The notes: generated from the letters alone by a model not told the origin. A DNA stretch of 64,000 nucleotides from CAYJBH01 sp964370605 (GCA_964370605.1 CAYJJX010000010.1:1-64000); one strand, 5' to 3'. Positions 16,180 to 25,477 are shown, counted from the stretch's first letter. Numbers and translations: made by a program.

Positions 16180-17887
16180 AGAAAAATTCGGCATCAGCAT
16201 TAAACTGCCGAATTCATTGAAGGGACGGATTAACCTAGCCCTTGTATTACTTTGTGTTGCAATTTTCATTTGTTGGGGAGCTTTTTTTAATTATACATTC
16301 CGAAGTATAAGTACGAGTAGCGAACAGTTGACTATGCAAGTTTCAAATGGAATAGTCAAAACGCTGGAAAATACTTTTTTGAATTTGATTCATAGTGCGC
16401 TTGCTTTGTCGGAAAGCGCTGCAATAGAGCAGTTGGTAACAGAAGAGGATCCTATAGAATTCCATAAAAAAATATCTCGTGCAATATCGGTGCTGGATTC
16501 ATCCTACCAATCGGACGGGCTGGTGGATGATGTGTTGGTGTATACCACAAGCGGCGTTTTTGCTAGGCTCAGGGGCGATATCGGCAACACAACTGCCAAA
16601 AGGATAGGTATAATAGTTGATGAAAGTAAAATGTACGGCCACATTGCAGTAACTGTTGAAGGGGTATCTTATATAGGATATGTTCGTGAAATCAAAAAAA
16701 AAGAAAGAATTGTTGGATATGTCGTTTTCTTGATCAATGGATATCGGCTAGAGTCTCAGTTTAGCGAATATAATGCCGATGATAGTCTCAGTATTTCGCT
16801 TATTGCAAATGAAAGCGTGGTTGCTTCAAGTCGACAAGCGCTTAACGAGATGCCTGTCGATGATATATTAACACAATATGACTCTTATACCTATACTTCG
16901 TTAGGCGTTACGCCTTTTTCGTTGTTGGTTTTAGATGATGGTTTAGGCTTTAATGCCCTTATTCAAGCGTTTAGCATCGCTGCAGTTGCAACAATTTTGT
17001 TGGTGATCGTTTTACAGATATTGTTTTTTCGCTTTATTGGTAGGTATTTTTTGAATCCAATGCTGAAAATCATGGAGAGTGCCGGAAAAGAAAACAGTCT
17101 TCTTGAGTTGACCGGGCAGGAGGAATTTGACAAGCTGGTCGAACAGATCAACATGATGATTATACGTCTAGAAGATAATCAAAAGATGCTCTATGAAATG
17201 CACTATAATATCCAAGACGCCGAAATTGATCGTCAGCGTGCCATAATTATTTCACTAAAAAAGCAGATTAATGCACATTTTACCGTAAATACAATCAATG
17301 TGATCAAAAGACTTGCCGAGATGGGCAAGACGACACATGTAGGGGAAATATGTGACAACCTTTCCAATCTGTTACGATATGCCAATAATTCGGAAGAGTT
17401 GATTTCAGGGTTTGACGAGATGTTTGTATTGGAAGAGTATATTAAGATAATGCAGACACGATATCCGGGAAGCTTCGTGGCAGAATTTATTGTGGACGAT
17501 GAATTGGATTGCGTCTATCTACCGAGGATGCTTTTGCAACCTCTGGTGGAAAACTCGGTAATGCATGGAGTTTCAAACGTGGAAAAAGGTCATATTATTG
17601 TTTCAGGTAAATTGCAGGATCCAAATGTAGTGTTTAGAATATGTGACAATGGTGTAGGTATTCCAAAAGATAAGCTGGAAAAGCTCAACAGCAGTTTGGC
17701 AAATGCCGATTTATTAGAGTTTGATGAAGGGCTAAGCGGAATTGCTCTTTTAAACATTCAAAAAAGAATCAAAACAATCTATGGCAAAGAATACGGAATG
17801 GAAATCGAATCGACACAAGGAGTCGGAACCGATATCACTGTAACTATACCGGCGTATAAAGAGCAGTTTTTGTACGACTACAGATAA
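16142..17887 (+). CDS. Sensor histidine kinase, YesM-like, with altered H-box
   Basis: 581 residues from a TTG codon supported by GGAGGG at 16131-16136. Two transmembrane helices (about 32-54 and 278-300) flank an extracellular sensor of dCache-like size; a HAMP-like linker, a His_kinase domain and an HATPase_c domain follow (NSVMHGV and CDNGVGIP). The phospho-acceptor H379 sits in QINAHFTVNTIN, whereas the YesM family normally has QINPHFLYNTLN, so Pro, Leu and Tyr around the histidine are changed. It is probably still active because His, the second Asn and the ATP-binding motifs remain. It probably pairs with the regulator at 12692 and may sense the bound form of one of the two lipoproteins upstream. 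Confidence 0.88.
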   Translation: MSFGRAYKPKLNKEKFGISIKLPNSLKGRINLALVLLCVAIFICWGAFFNYTFRSISTSSEQLTMQVSNGIVKTLENTFLNLIHSALALSESAAIEQLVTEEDPIEFHKKISRAISVLDSSYQSDGLVDDVLVYTTSGVFARLRGDIGNTTAKRIGIIVDESKMYGHIAVTVEGVSYIGYVREIKKKERIVGYVVFLINGYRLESQFSEYNADDSLSISLIANESVVASSRQALNEMPVDDILTQYDSYTYTSLGVTPFSLLVLDDGLGFNALIQAFSIAAVATILLVIVLQILFFRFIGRYFLNPMLKIMESAGKENSLLELTGQEEFDKLVEQINMMIIRLEDNQKMLYEMHYNIQDAEIDRQRAIIISLKKQINAHFTVNTINVIKRLAEMGKTTHVGEICDNLSNLLRYANNSEELISGFDEMFVLEEYIKIMQTRYPGSFVAEFIVDDELDCVYLPRMLLQPLVENSVMHGVSNVEKGHIIVSGKLQDPNVVFRICDNGVGIPKDKLEKLNSSLANADLLEFDEGLSGIALLNIQKRIKTIYGKEYGMEIESTQGVGTDITVTIPAYKEQFLYDYR

Positions 17888-18029
17888 GAAGAATTCAAGA
17901 TAAATAGGCGAAGGTTGTTTTGCTTTATTGTCAAAGCCAGCAAGCATCATACACAAAGACAAAAAAGACGCAGAACATGTCTGTATGGAACTTGGTCAAT
18001 TTCACACCGGTTCAAATCCATCGCCACAT

Positions 18030-18072
18030 GGCAAAATTACTAAGGGTACAGTCCACCGGACTGTACCCTTAG
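18030..18072 (-). terminator. Terminator of the tRNA-Pro gene
   Basis: A perfect 15-bp stem (18040-18054 with 18058-18072) with a 3-nt loop. Read on the minus strand it directly follows the tRNA CCA end and is itself followed by TAATTTTG. The stretch 17888-18030 holds no gene that I can see. Confidence 0.85.
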
Positions 18073-18076
18073 ATTA

Positions 18077-18153
18077 TGGTCGAGGCGACAGGAGTTGAAC
18101 CTGCGGCCTCTGCGTCCCGAACGCAGCGCTCTACCAAACTGAGCCACGCCTCG
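18077..18153 (-). tRNA. tRNA-Pro (anticodon CGG)
   Basis: Read on the minus strand: acceptor CGAGGCG pairs with CGCCTCG, D-arm GGCTCAGTTTGGTAGAGC, anticodon stem CTGCG/CGCAG around loop TTCGGGA (anticodon CGG, codon CCG), T-arm with GGTTCAACTCC, discriminator A and an encoded CCA (18077-18079). All stems are complete. The gene stands alone between two two-component loci and has its own terminator. Confidence 0.97.
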
Positions 18154-18324
18154 ATAAAAATCGACACCGCCCAAACTATGTTTAGGGTTCGTGTCAGAAT
18201 ATTAATATTATAACAAATGCCCTTTTAAAAGTCAATAAAAAAATTCAGATATTTCATCGTAAACACAAATAACATCAAAAAAGTGTTTAGTATAATATTA
18301 ATGCAAAGAAATGCACTTGAATGC

Positions 18325-18352
18325 TTTACAATCGTGCAATTTATGGTATAAT
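18325..18352 (+). promoter_or_regulatory. Sigma-A promoter of the second YesN/YesM pair
   Basis: TTTACA (18325-18330), a 16-nt spacer and TATAAT (18347-18352) with an extended TGG before the -10 element, 37 nt upstream of the regulator start at 18389. The rest of 18154-18388 is AT-rich and carries no gene. Confidence 0.75.
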
Positions 18353-18388
18353 GTTAATATAGTATGTAAATTATTGTAGGAATTTACA

Positions 18389-19963
18389 ATGTATAAGTTG
18401 ATTATTGTCGATGATGAGTACACGATAAGAAAAGGATTGCAACAATATATCCCATGGGCCGACGTGGGTTTTGAGGTGCTTGGTACTTTTGAGGAAGGAC
18501 TATCGGCACTGAATTTTTTGCGTGAAAATCCTGTCGATGTTGTGTTTACCGACATTGACATGCCGATTATGAATGGTATATCATTGGTTGAGAATGTAAA
18601 AAAACATTCTCTTGCATCGCATTGTGTGGTAATCAGCGGATACCAAGAATTTGAGTATGCTCGAAAACTCCTCAGCCTGAGAGTTAATGAATACCTGTTA
18701 AAGCCAATCGAAAATCATGAAATAATCAAAACGTTTTCTAACATAAAATCGCTAATTGACCAAGAGAGAGAGGCGAAAAAAACTATAGAAAACGACACTA
18801 AAAATCTCCGCCGAATGCGAAATACGCTGCGTCGACAGTTTTTTGAAGAACTTTTTTTGCAAAAGACCTCTATGAGTCTTGTTCAAAAGCAGATTGAACG
18901 ATTTGATTTTGGATTTGACGAGGCACATAGTATAATTTTTTTATCTCAAGTCAATATCGATAATTTGCAACGACTTTTAGATGGCGAGTGGCATTATGGA
19001 ATAGACGCGCTCTACGATTCGATTACCAATTTTCTTAAAAGTTTCGACACCGATTTTATTGTTGTGGATTTTCGCAAAACGCGTAGCATGATATGTTTTG
19101 TAGGAGTTTTTCATGATGATAAGCCGATTGAAGAGTTGCTAGACGTATATAAAGCCTTTATTGAAAAGGTTGTGGCGGGACTTCGTGAAATTTCCAAGAT
19201 TGAACTTTCTGCTGTGAGTATCGCGGCATATCGCAATATTGCCGCCATATGTGAGGATCGGGCAGACATTGAAGAGTTGAACACAAGTTTTTCCGATCAA
19301 AAAATTGCCTCTGCACACGTTGAGAGCTCAATGGCAGAACAACTTACATATGTTTATAACGCAGTAAACTCGGCATTTGTTGCCCGTGACATTAACGACG
19401 TGAATGAGCGTCTGGATCTATTATATGATAAAATCAAACAATATTATCTTGGCGATGCTCGGGAAGTGTATCTTACACTTATGAAAATTTTGACTCGTCA
19501 ATTGCAGGAGCGTGAACAGCTGTTTTCCGGATATGAGAGCGAACTGTACGGATATGGCAATATTTATGACATGAATGTATATACCAAAAAGTTTATAGAA
19601 CACCTCAAACAAAAGGTGCCATCCGGCAACGATACCCAGCTTAAGATGTTGATTGACCAGGCAAAAGAATACATTTCCAATAACTATCAAAAGAATATTT
19701 CACGAAACGATGTTGCAGACTATATGTTTTTGAGTGCCTCGTATTTTAGCCGTTGCTTCAAACAACAAACCGGCATGAAATTTATTGATTATCTGACCAA
19801 CCTGCGCATTCAACGCTCCTGTGAGCTTTTGCTTGATAATAACAACAAGATCAGCGACGTTTGTGAAGCGGTGGGTTATAACAGTCCATCATATTTTACC
19901 CGTGTGTTCAAAAATGAAGTTGGACTGACTCCGCACGAATATATTAGGGCAAATATATCATAG
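18389..19963 (+). CDS. YesN-type response regulator with AraC DNA-binding domain
   Basis: 524 residues, full YesN length. Receiver domain (1-120) with IVDDEYT, phospho-acceptor D55 (VVFTDIDMPIMNG) and LLKPI; a long central region (about 130-410) including a coiled-coil-like start and a region typical of YesN; and a C-terminal AraC domain (about 420-524) with SASYFSRCFKQQTG and VCEAVGYNSPSYFTRVFKNEVG. It is followed 22 nt later by its probable kinase. The convergent sugar ABC transporter operon (25477-21827) is the likely target, as this is the common arrangement of YesMN with CUT1 transporters. It was chosen over shorter starts because the ATG has TAGGAA upstream. Confidence 0.93.
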   Translation: MYKLIIVDDEYTIRKGLQQYIPWADVGFEVLGTFEEGLSALNFLRENPVDVVFTDIDMPIMNGISLVENVKKHSLASHCVVISGYQEFEYARKLLSLRVNEYLLKPIENHEIIKTFSNIKSLIDQEREAKKTIENDTKNLRRMRNTLRRQFFEELFLQKTSMSLVQKQIERFDFGFDEAHSIIFLSQVNIDNLQRLLDGEWHYGIDALYDSITNFLKSFDTDFIVVDFRKTRSMICFVGVFHDDKPIEELLDVYKAFIEKVVAGLREISKIELSAVSIAAYRNIAAICEDRADIEELNTSFSDQKIASAHVESSMAEQLTYVYNAVNSAFVARDINDVNERLDLLYDKIKQYYLGDAREVYLTLMKILTRQLQEREQLFSGYESELYGYGNIYDMNVYTKKFIEHLKQKVPSGNDTQLKMLIDQAKEYISNNYQKNISRNDVADYMFLSASYFSRCFKQQTGMKFIDYLTNLRIQRSCELLLDNNNKISDVCEAVGYNSPSYFTRVFKNEVGLTPHEYIRANIS

Positions 19964-19985
19964 TTTCTATACGACTAAAACAACG

Positions 19986-21734
19986 GTGAAGATGAACGGT
20001 AAACAAATAATTAAAAAAGCGTACTCGGTTCTTAAAGATTATCGATACTTTTTGAATACATTTATGGTCATATTGCTTGTCCTGCTTATTCCATTTGTAC
20101 TTGTAATCATGGTATATTATTTCACTACAGTAAACGAGATTCGACAGGGCGTTTATTCGGCCAATGAAAAAGAGATGAGTTCGGTTGAAGCGATGGCAGA
20201 TAACATATTGTCTGCTACCTCAAACACCGGATATTATATGTCTATCATGCCATCAATCGAGACTTTTTGTGCTTTCGGCCGCTCTCGTGTTTCTAACACC
20301 GATATTCAAAATATTTATGATCAGATAGGTTTTGTTGAGGCTACAAACCGTGTTATTGACTCGGTTTGGATATACTCAATGCGAACCGATTCTTTTTTTG
20401 AATCCGGTTTTAACGTTCCACTTGAGACAATCGAGAAGACCAAGGATTGGGCAGAAGACCTTATTCAAAGTCATGCAGGAGAGGCGCGATTTGTTCATAA
20501 TGTCAAGTACGATATCTATCCTTCGCTTTTGACCTTTTATACTCCGATTGTTGTTAATAACGGTGTTGTGGGTGCGGTACTGATTAACATAAACAGCGAG
20601 GAGCTGACAGAACTGTTTTCGGTTGCACAGGAAAGTGAGTTTTCGATACTTTACGGCAATGAACCCATTTATTCTACCGACATAGATCTACCGAGACAAT
20701 ACGATGCAATCGATGAACTTTATCCTGTCGATTTTGTGAATGATGCGCCAAACTCTATTCGAGTGCTAGAGGCTAGCGACACTTTGATAACGCAGAGCAA
20801 AGGAACTATTTCAGGGATAAACTATATGCTCACCTCTGACCTGACGAGTTATAGCTCACTTTACGATAGCTTGCCAATGCTACTGCCTACCTATTTCGTG
20901 TTGGCTGTCACTGTTGCTTTTGTGTTTTCTTCTTTTGTAACTTTGCAGGTGACAAGACCTTTCAGCAAAGTAGCAAAAGAGCTTAATCGTAATAATAAGG
21001 CATCAGGTGACGACAGGTTCGAAAAAGACATTGTCACCGAGATAATCAATTCAATACGAGAAAACGATGATCTGCATGATCTTCTTGCAATCAGAATGAA
21101 TCTTTTGCAGAATGCGCAGTATATGGCATTGCAAACACAGATAAATCCGCACTTTTTATACAATACTCTTGAAACGATCAAGTGGAATGCAGTTGAGCTT
21201 ACAGGCGGAGATAATACCGCGTCGCAAAGCATTCAAGATCTCGGGAAACTGTTGCGATACAGTCTCACCATGAATCCACAGTTCACCACCGTTGAAGAGG
21301 AGGTGGCAAATCTTTGTCTATACTTAAAGATTGTCAACGCGAGATTTGAAGAAAAGATTGATGTGGTATGGGATTTTGATGTGCAAGTGCTGAACTGCAA
21401 GATACCAAGATTGCTGTTGCAACCGATAATTGAAAATTCTATCAGCCATGGTTTAAGATACTCTTCTCAAAAGAAACAAATAAAAATATCTTGCGAAGAG
21501 ATAGAGGAGCGTTTGAGATTTTCTATAATCGACAACGGCTCCGGCATACTTCCCGAGGCGCTGACCGAGCTGAACGAAAAACTCGAGAACATGAACGTTT
21601 TTACCGATCGACATATAGGGCTTTTGAACGTGGCACAGCGTATTCGTTTAACCTATGGTGATCATTCATTCATCAAGGTGATGAGCACCGCAGGGGAGGG
21701 GACAACGGTTGTGATAGAGTTTGAGAGATCATAA
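19986..21734 (+). CDS. YesM-type sensor histidine kinase
   Basis: 582 residues if started at the GTG of 19986; an ATG two codons later (19992) is equally possible. Two transmembrane helices (about 22-44 and 298-320) bracket an extracellular dCache-like sensor. The intracellular part has the canonical QINPH389FLYNTLE H-box, then HATPase_c with PIIENSISHGL and IDNGSGI. It forms a pair with the YesN regulator immediately upstream and ends facing the ABC permease operon, with a shared bidirectional terminator between them. It probably senses the oligosaccharide imported by that transporter, directly or through its binding protein. Confidence 0.93.
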   Translation: MKMNGKQIIKKAYSVLKDYRYFLNTFMVILLVLLIPFVLVIMVYYFTTVNEIRQGVYSANEKEMSSVEAMADNILSATSNTGYYMSIMPSIETFCAFGRSRVSNTDIQNIYDQIGFVEATNRVIDSVWIYSMRTDSFFESGFNVPLETIEKTKDWAEDLIQSHAGEARFVHNVKYDIYPSLLTFYTPIVVNNGVVGAVLININSEELTELFSVAQESEFSILYGNEPIYSTDIDLPRQYDAIDELYPVDFVNDAPNSIRVLEASDTLITQSKGTISGINYMLTSDLTSYSSLYDSLPMLLPTYFVLAVTVAFVFSSFVTLQVTRPFSKVAKELNRNNKASGDDRFEKDIVTEIINSIRENDDLHDLLAIRMNLLQNAQYMALQTQINPHFLYNTLETIKWNAVELTGGDNTASQSIQDLGKLLRYSLTMNPQFTTVEEEVANLCLYLKIVNARFEEKIDVVWDFDVQVLNCKIPRLLLQPIIENSISHGLRYSSQKKQIKISCEEIEERLRFSIIDNGSGILPEALTELNEKLENMNVFTDRHIGLLNVAQRIRLTYGDHSFIKVMSTAGEGTTVVIEFERS

Positions 21735-21776
21735 TATATTTCATTTGACTTAAGAAGCACTGTATATTAAAACAAA

Positions 21777-21812
21777 ATAAAGGCAACGTGAGATTGTTCA
21801 CGTTGCCTTTAT
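21777..21812. terminator. Bidirectional terminator between YesM and permease genes
   Basis: A perfect 15-bp stem (ATAAAGGCAACGTGA at 21777-21791 with 21798-21812) and a 6-nt loop. It lies between two convergent genes and has A/T-rich flanks on both sides. Confidence 0.9.
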
Positions 21813-21826
21813 CTAACTATTTTTAT

Positions 21827-22720
21827 CTATCCTTTAACGCTACCGACCGTCAAACCTTTAACGAAATATTTTTGGAAGAACGGGAACACCAGCATCATGG
21901 GGCCGGCTGCAACCACGCTCATTGCAAAACGCATGTTTTCACCGGGCAGGTCTTCACTGGCAATGTCCACACCGGCGCCGAGCGCCTCTTGTGCCATTGC
22001 ACGTACAAACTCAATCTTTTCTAAGAGACGTTGGAGGAGGAATTGCAATGTAAAAAGGTCTTCGTTGGTGATATAGAGAAAACTGGTCATCCAGTCGTTC
22101 CATTTGGCAAGTAGAATCAAAAGCGATACCGAGGCGATAACAGGTTTTGAGAGCGGCAGAACTATCTGGAAGAAGATACGAAATTCTTTTGCACCGTCAA
22201 TTTTTGCCGATTCGATGAGTGCGTCCGGCAGTGCGCTAAAGAAAGTTCTCATGATAATGACATACCATGCGCTGACCATGCCGGGGAGGATATAGATAAG
22301 GAAATTGTCTTTAAGTCCGAGATATGCGGTGTTGAGGATATAGGTCGGCACCATACCGCCGCTGAAAAGCATGGTGAAAAAGATGATGAACATGATAATG
22401 TTGCGGAGTTTAAAATTCTTGCGGGAAAGTGAATATGCACACATCGACATTACGAAGACCGAAAGAATTGTTGCAATTGTTGCTTGAAGAATTGTGACAC
22501 CGTATGCAGTGAGAATTGTGGAGGGATCCATAAAGATGAATTCATATGCTTCGAGTGAGAATACAGGGGGGATAAGCTGAAAGCCGGAGTCGATCAACGC
22601 TTTTTCTTGTGTGAGGGAAACCGAGATGACAAGTAACATCGGAATCAAAAAAAGCAGTATCGCCAACACCAGAAGTATTACCCCGATAATATTTCCGATT
22701 TTTTGGTCGCGTTTTTTCAT
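21827..22720 (-). CDS. Sugar ABC transporter permease, LplC/MalG type
   Basis: 297 residues from the ATG at 22720, with AGAAAGGA upstream on the minus strand; an ATG at 22750 lacks a site. Six predicted helices and the CUT1 permease EAA loop (ESAKIDGAKEFRIFFQIVLPLSKP, about residues 190-213), which docks to the ATPase. The C-terminal FPFFQKYFVKGLTVGSVKG is the standard ending of LplC-type permeases. It is the last gene of a binding protein - permease - permease operon. No ATPase gene is present, as is usual for this group, where a shared MsmK-like ATPase encoded elsewhere powers several transporters. Confidence 0.95.
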   Translation of the reverse strand: MKKRDQKIGNIIGVILLVLAILLFLIPMLLVISVSLTQEKALIDSGFQLIPPVFSLEAYEFIFMDPSTILTAYGVTILQATIATILSVFVMSMCAYSLSRKNFKLRNIIMFIIFFTMLFSGGMVPTYILNTAYLGLKDNFLIYILPGMVSAWYVIIMRTFFSALPDALIESAKIDGAKEFRIFFQIVLPLSKPVIASVSLLILLAKWNDWMTSFLYITNEDLFTLQFLLQRLLEKIEFVRAMAQEALGAGVDIASEDLPGENMRFAMSVVAAGPMMLVFPFFQKYFVKGLTVGSVKG

Positions 22721-22777
22721 TTTAGTATTTTTCCTTTCTATCTTTAGCATTACATTTTATTGTAATGCGGTTCGTTT

Positions 22778-23722
22778 TTAGAATAGCGACGAATCCTTGT
22801 CGATTTTGCGAACTACGAGGTTTGTTCCGACAACACAGATAAGTCCGACGATGGATTGTATGAGTCCGACGGCGGCGGGAATTGTGAAAGAACCGCTTGT
22901 CATGCCACGGATAACATAGGTGTCGATTACATCGGTCACAGGGTAGAGAACGCCGACGTTACGGGGGATTTGATAGAAAAGTCCGAAGTCGCCGCGGAAG
23001 ATGTTTCCGAGGGCGAGAATAGTCAGAATAACTATAATAGTTTTGAGAGAGGGGACAGAGATATGCAGAACTTTTTGCAGTTTATTTGCGCCGTCCAGCT
23101 CTGCCGCTTCAAAAAGTTCTGAGTCGATGGACATCAGCGCCGCATAATACATGATGGCATCCAGTCCGATTTTTTTCCATTCCGCAAAGAACGGTATAAT
23201 AAACACCCACGGCTCCTGTGTTGTGTACCAGTCAACAGGCTCGCCGCCGAAGAATGTGATCATCTGATTTAAAAGGCCTCGGTCGATATGTAGGAATGCG
23301 TAGGAAATGAATCCGATAACAACCCAAGACAAAAAGTGAGGCAGGATGGCCAAAGTCTGTGTGGCCTTGATTAGCGATTTGTTGGTAACTTCAAAGAGTA
23401 AAAGTGCGAAGATGACACCGCAAACTACACTCAGTACAATGTTTATGAGTGCATATCCGACGGTGTTGCGGATGATGCGAAACAGTTCGTCCGATTGTAA
23501 AAGAATCTGAAAGTTTTTGAACAGGGGATCAGCCCACGGGCTTCCGAAGATGCCGTCCTGAAAATTATATTGTTTGAATGCAAGAACCAGTCCACCCATT
23601 GGAAAATAGTTCCAGATGGCGACAAAGACAAGGGCAGGTATACAAAGAAGGAACAGGCTGAACTGCTCTTTAAAGCGTTCAAATCTCCCGCCGATATGTT
23701 GTGACTTCAATCTTGTTTTCAT
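22778..23722 (-). CDS. Sugar ABC transporter permease, LplB/YtcP type
   Basis: 314 residues, six predicted helices. The start MKTRLKSQHIGG has a basic leader before the first helix, and NYFPMGGLVLAFKQYN is the usual LplB segment. The EAA loop reads FEAAELDGANKLQKVLHISVPS (about residues 199-220). The C-terminus VVRKID is typical of the family. It is translated with the second permease 57 nt downstream and lies behind a hairpin that separates both permeases from the binding-protein gene. It imports an oligosaccharide across the cytoplasmic membrane together with the neighbouring gene products. Confidence 0.95.
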   Translation of the reverse strand: MKTRLKSQHIGGRFERFKEQFSLFLLCIPALVFVAIWNYFPMGGLVLAFKQYNFQDGIFGSPWADPLFKNFQILLQSDELFRIIRNTVGYALINIVLSVVCGVIFALLLFEVTNKSLIKATQTLAILPHFLSWVVIGFISYAFLHIDRGLLNQMITFFGGEPVDWYTTQEPWVFIIPFFAEWKKIGLDAIMYYAALMSIDSELFEAAELDGANKLQKVLHISVPSLKTIIVILTILALGNIFRGDFGLFYQIPRNVGVLYPVTDVIDTYVIRGMTSGSFTIPAAVGLIQSIVGLICVVGTNLVVRKIDKDSSLF

Positions 23723-23779
23723 GCTTTATGCCCAATCCTTTCTTTGTTGTTTGTCCGATTTGTCTTTTGAAAAAATTAT

Positions 23780-23820
23780 CCACATCCACCCGCTGGTATA
23801 GCTTTTGAGGGCGGATGTGG
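23780..23820 (-). terminator. Intercistronic attenuating hairpin after the binding-protein gene
   Basis: Arms 23780-23791 and 23809-23820 form 12 pairs with one G-T pair. On the minus strand it is followed by ATAATTTTTTC. Such partial terminators keep binding-protein mRNA in excess over permease mRNA. Confidence 0.7.
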
Positions 23821-23845
23821 AAATTTAGTTAATCGTTATCGATTA

Positions 23846-25477
23846 TTATGCGAGGAATGCATCAAACTGAGCCTGAATGTCAGCCTGTACAGCTGCGATA
23901 TCGGTCTCTGCCAATGCTGCGAGGAATGCGTCGTATGCTTCGGGAGTGTAGTCGCCAGCGTTGAAGGACGGTACATGCTCTGCGCACACGTTGCGGATGT
24001 TGGTCATCTCGGCGTCAAAGTCGCCGGGGATGTAGCTGAAGCCGATGGTGGGAGATTTTGCAGCAGCGTCAACCATTTGGTCATAGTACTCAAAGGTGTT
24101 TTCGGCTTGAACCGGTGTCAACCATGTCATACCAACGTTGCCAAGTCCCCATGTCGGTACACCGTAGGTGTCGGACTCTTGCTCGCCGGCGCCATCAAGA
24201 CGAACAACACGGCCGTTCTCGTCGAACTCGTAGTGTGTGCCTTCAAGACCCCAAACAAGGGTGTTTCTCATTTGTTTGCCTTCTTCGATGAACATCAGAC
24301 GAAGAACATCGTAAGATCTTTGTGCATCTTGTGCTGTGAACGGAATCATGATACCGTCGTTGGAAGCGCTACCTACAACAGGTGTGCCGATCGGCATTAC
24401 AGTGTGGTCGGCATCCCAGCCGCGGCTTGTTCCCATGGTTTCATAGTAAAGTGTGCCGGTTCCGTCCGGATCTTCCGGATTCACATAGTTGTGGAACCAA
24501 ACAAGGTTACCCTCAACATTTGTGTTCTCGTATTGACGGGGATTCTCAAGTGTGAGAAGGTCGTTTCTCATGTAGCCCATGTCTTTCCACTCTGCGAGTT
24601 GTGCAAAGTGAGCTTCAACTTCAGGACGCTCGTAGATGTTGATGATGGTGGTGTCCCAAGCATTGTCGCCCATCGGTACAAGGATGTCGAGCGGGAATGC
24701 TACGTTTTGCAGGCCCGAAGAACCTTGGATGAAGCCGATACCGGCGTCAACAACAGAAACATAGGGGCTGTAGCCGGAACCGAGGTCACCGCCTGCATCG
24801 GCAGCTGCCATGTAGTTCTCGATTACATCGTACATTGCTTCATTATAGAAACGGTACTCAGAATTTTCGATCATGTCTTGGTTTGCAGCGTTGAAAGCGT
24901 CAACGTCGAAGTAAGCATCGTATGCTGCTTTCGGGGTGTGCAGACCTTCATACCAGTGGTGCATTTCGTATTTGGGCATGTAGCAAAGTGTGCCATCAAC
25001 AGTTGCGCCGTCGATCAGCATCTCAGGAAGTGCATCCTGCATTGCTGCGTCTGCCTCATAGAAAGGTGTGAGGTCGGTGTATGTGCCGGTTTGGTAGTAC
25101 TCAGAAGTGGTCATCATGTAACCTTTCCAAGCGATGTCGATGGTCTCGCCACCAGCCATTGCAAGGTCAAACTTCTCTTTGTACTCGGAAGGCATCCAGT
25201 AGTCAAATGCAACCTGTGTGCCGGGAACCAACTCAGCAAGCTGTGCGTTGACTTCCTCTGCCACCATGTCGGCATCCTGTTGTTTGCCACCGCCTGCGGT
25301 GATGATCCAACGAAGAGTCATCTCTTCTGCTGGTGCTTCTTCGCCACCGTCTGCCGGTGCCTCGGAAGTGGTGTCATCAGAAGCAGGAGCTTCCGACTCT
25401 GCCGGCTCGGAACAACCAGCCAACAGGCTGAGTGCCATGAGCGATGCAAGGATAAGTGCTAATAGTTTCTTGGTCAT
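23846..25477 (-). CDS. Extracellular solute-binding lipoprotein of the sugar ABC transporter
   Basis: 543 residues; an AAAAGGAGGAAAAA site precedes the ATG. Lipoprotein signal peptide with lipobox SLLAGC, then an Ala/Glu/Ser/Asp-rich spacer (about 25-50) typical of lipoproteins crossing the wall. The mature domain is a long LplA-like (COG1653) binding protein of the size expected for complex oligosaccharides; residues such as W in WKGYMMTTSEYY, WYEGLHTPK and WLTPVQAENTFEYYDQ point to aromatic stacking on sugar. It is the first gene of the operon. The overlapping frame on the opposite strand (about 495 codons) is a shadow of this strongly biased gene. Confidence 0.95.
   Translation of the reverse strand: MTKKLLALILASLMALSLLAGCSEPAESEAPASDDTTSEAPADGGEEAPAEEMTLRWIITAGGGKQQDADMVAEEVNAQLAELVPGTQVAFDYWMPSEYKEKFDLAMAGGETIDIAWKGYMMTTSEYYQTGTYTDLTPFYEADAAMQDALPEMLIDGATVDGTLCYMPKYEMHHWYEGLHTPKAAYDAYFDVDAFNAANQDMIENSEYRFYNEAMYDVIENYMAAADAGGDLGSGYSPYVSVVDAGIGFIQGSSGLQNVAFPLDILVPMGDNAWDTTIINIYERPEVEAHFAQLAEWKDMGYMRNDLLTLENPRQYENTNVEGNLVWFHNYVNPEDPDGTGTLYYETMGTSRGWDADHTVMPIGTPVVGSASNDGIMIPFTAQDAQRSYDVLRLMFIEEGKQMRNTLVWGLEGTHYEFDENGRVVRLDGAGEQESDTYGVPTWGLGNVGMTWLTPVQAENTFEYYDQMVDAAAKSPTIGFSYIPGDFDAEMTNIRNVCAEHVPSFNAGDYTPEAYDAFLAALAETDIAAVQADIQAQFDAFLA

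Noticed and set aside
18005..18032. GGTTCAAATCC stretch resembling a tRNA T-arm on the plus strand
   Set aside because: Only two of five T-stem pairs form, and no anticodon or acceptor arm is found upstream; a chance match rather than a tRNA remnant.
23975..25462. Long open frame (495 codons) on the plus strand opposite the sugar-binding lipoprotein
   Set aside because: It lies wholly opposite a well-supported gene with signal peptide, lipobox and RBS. The sequence is rich in Cys, His and Val with no domain, a typical antisense shadow.
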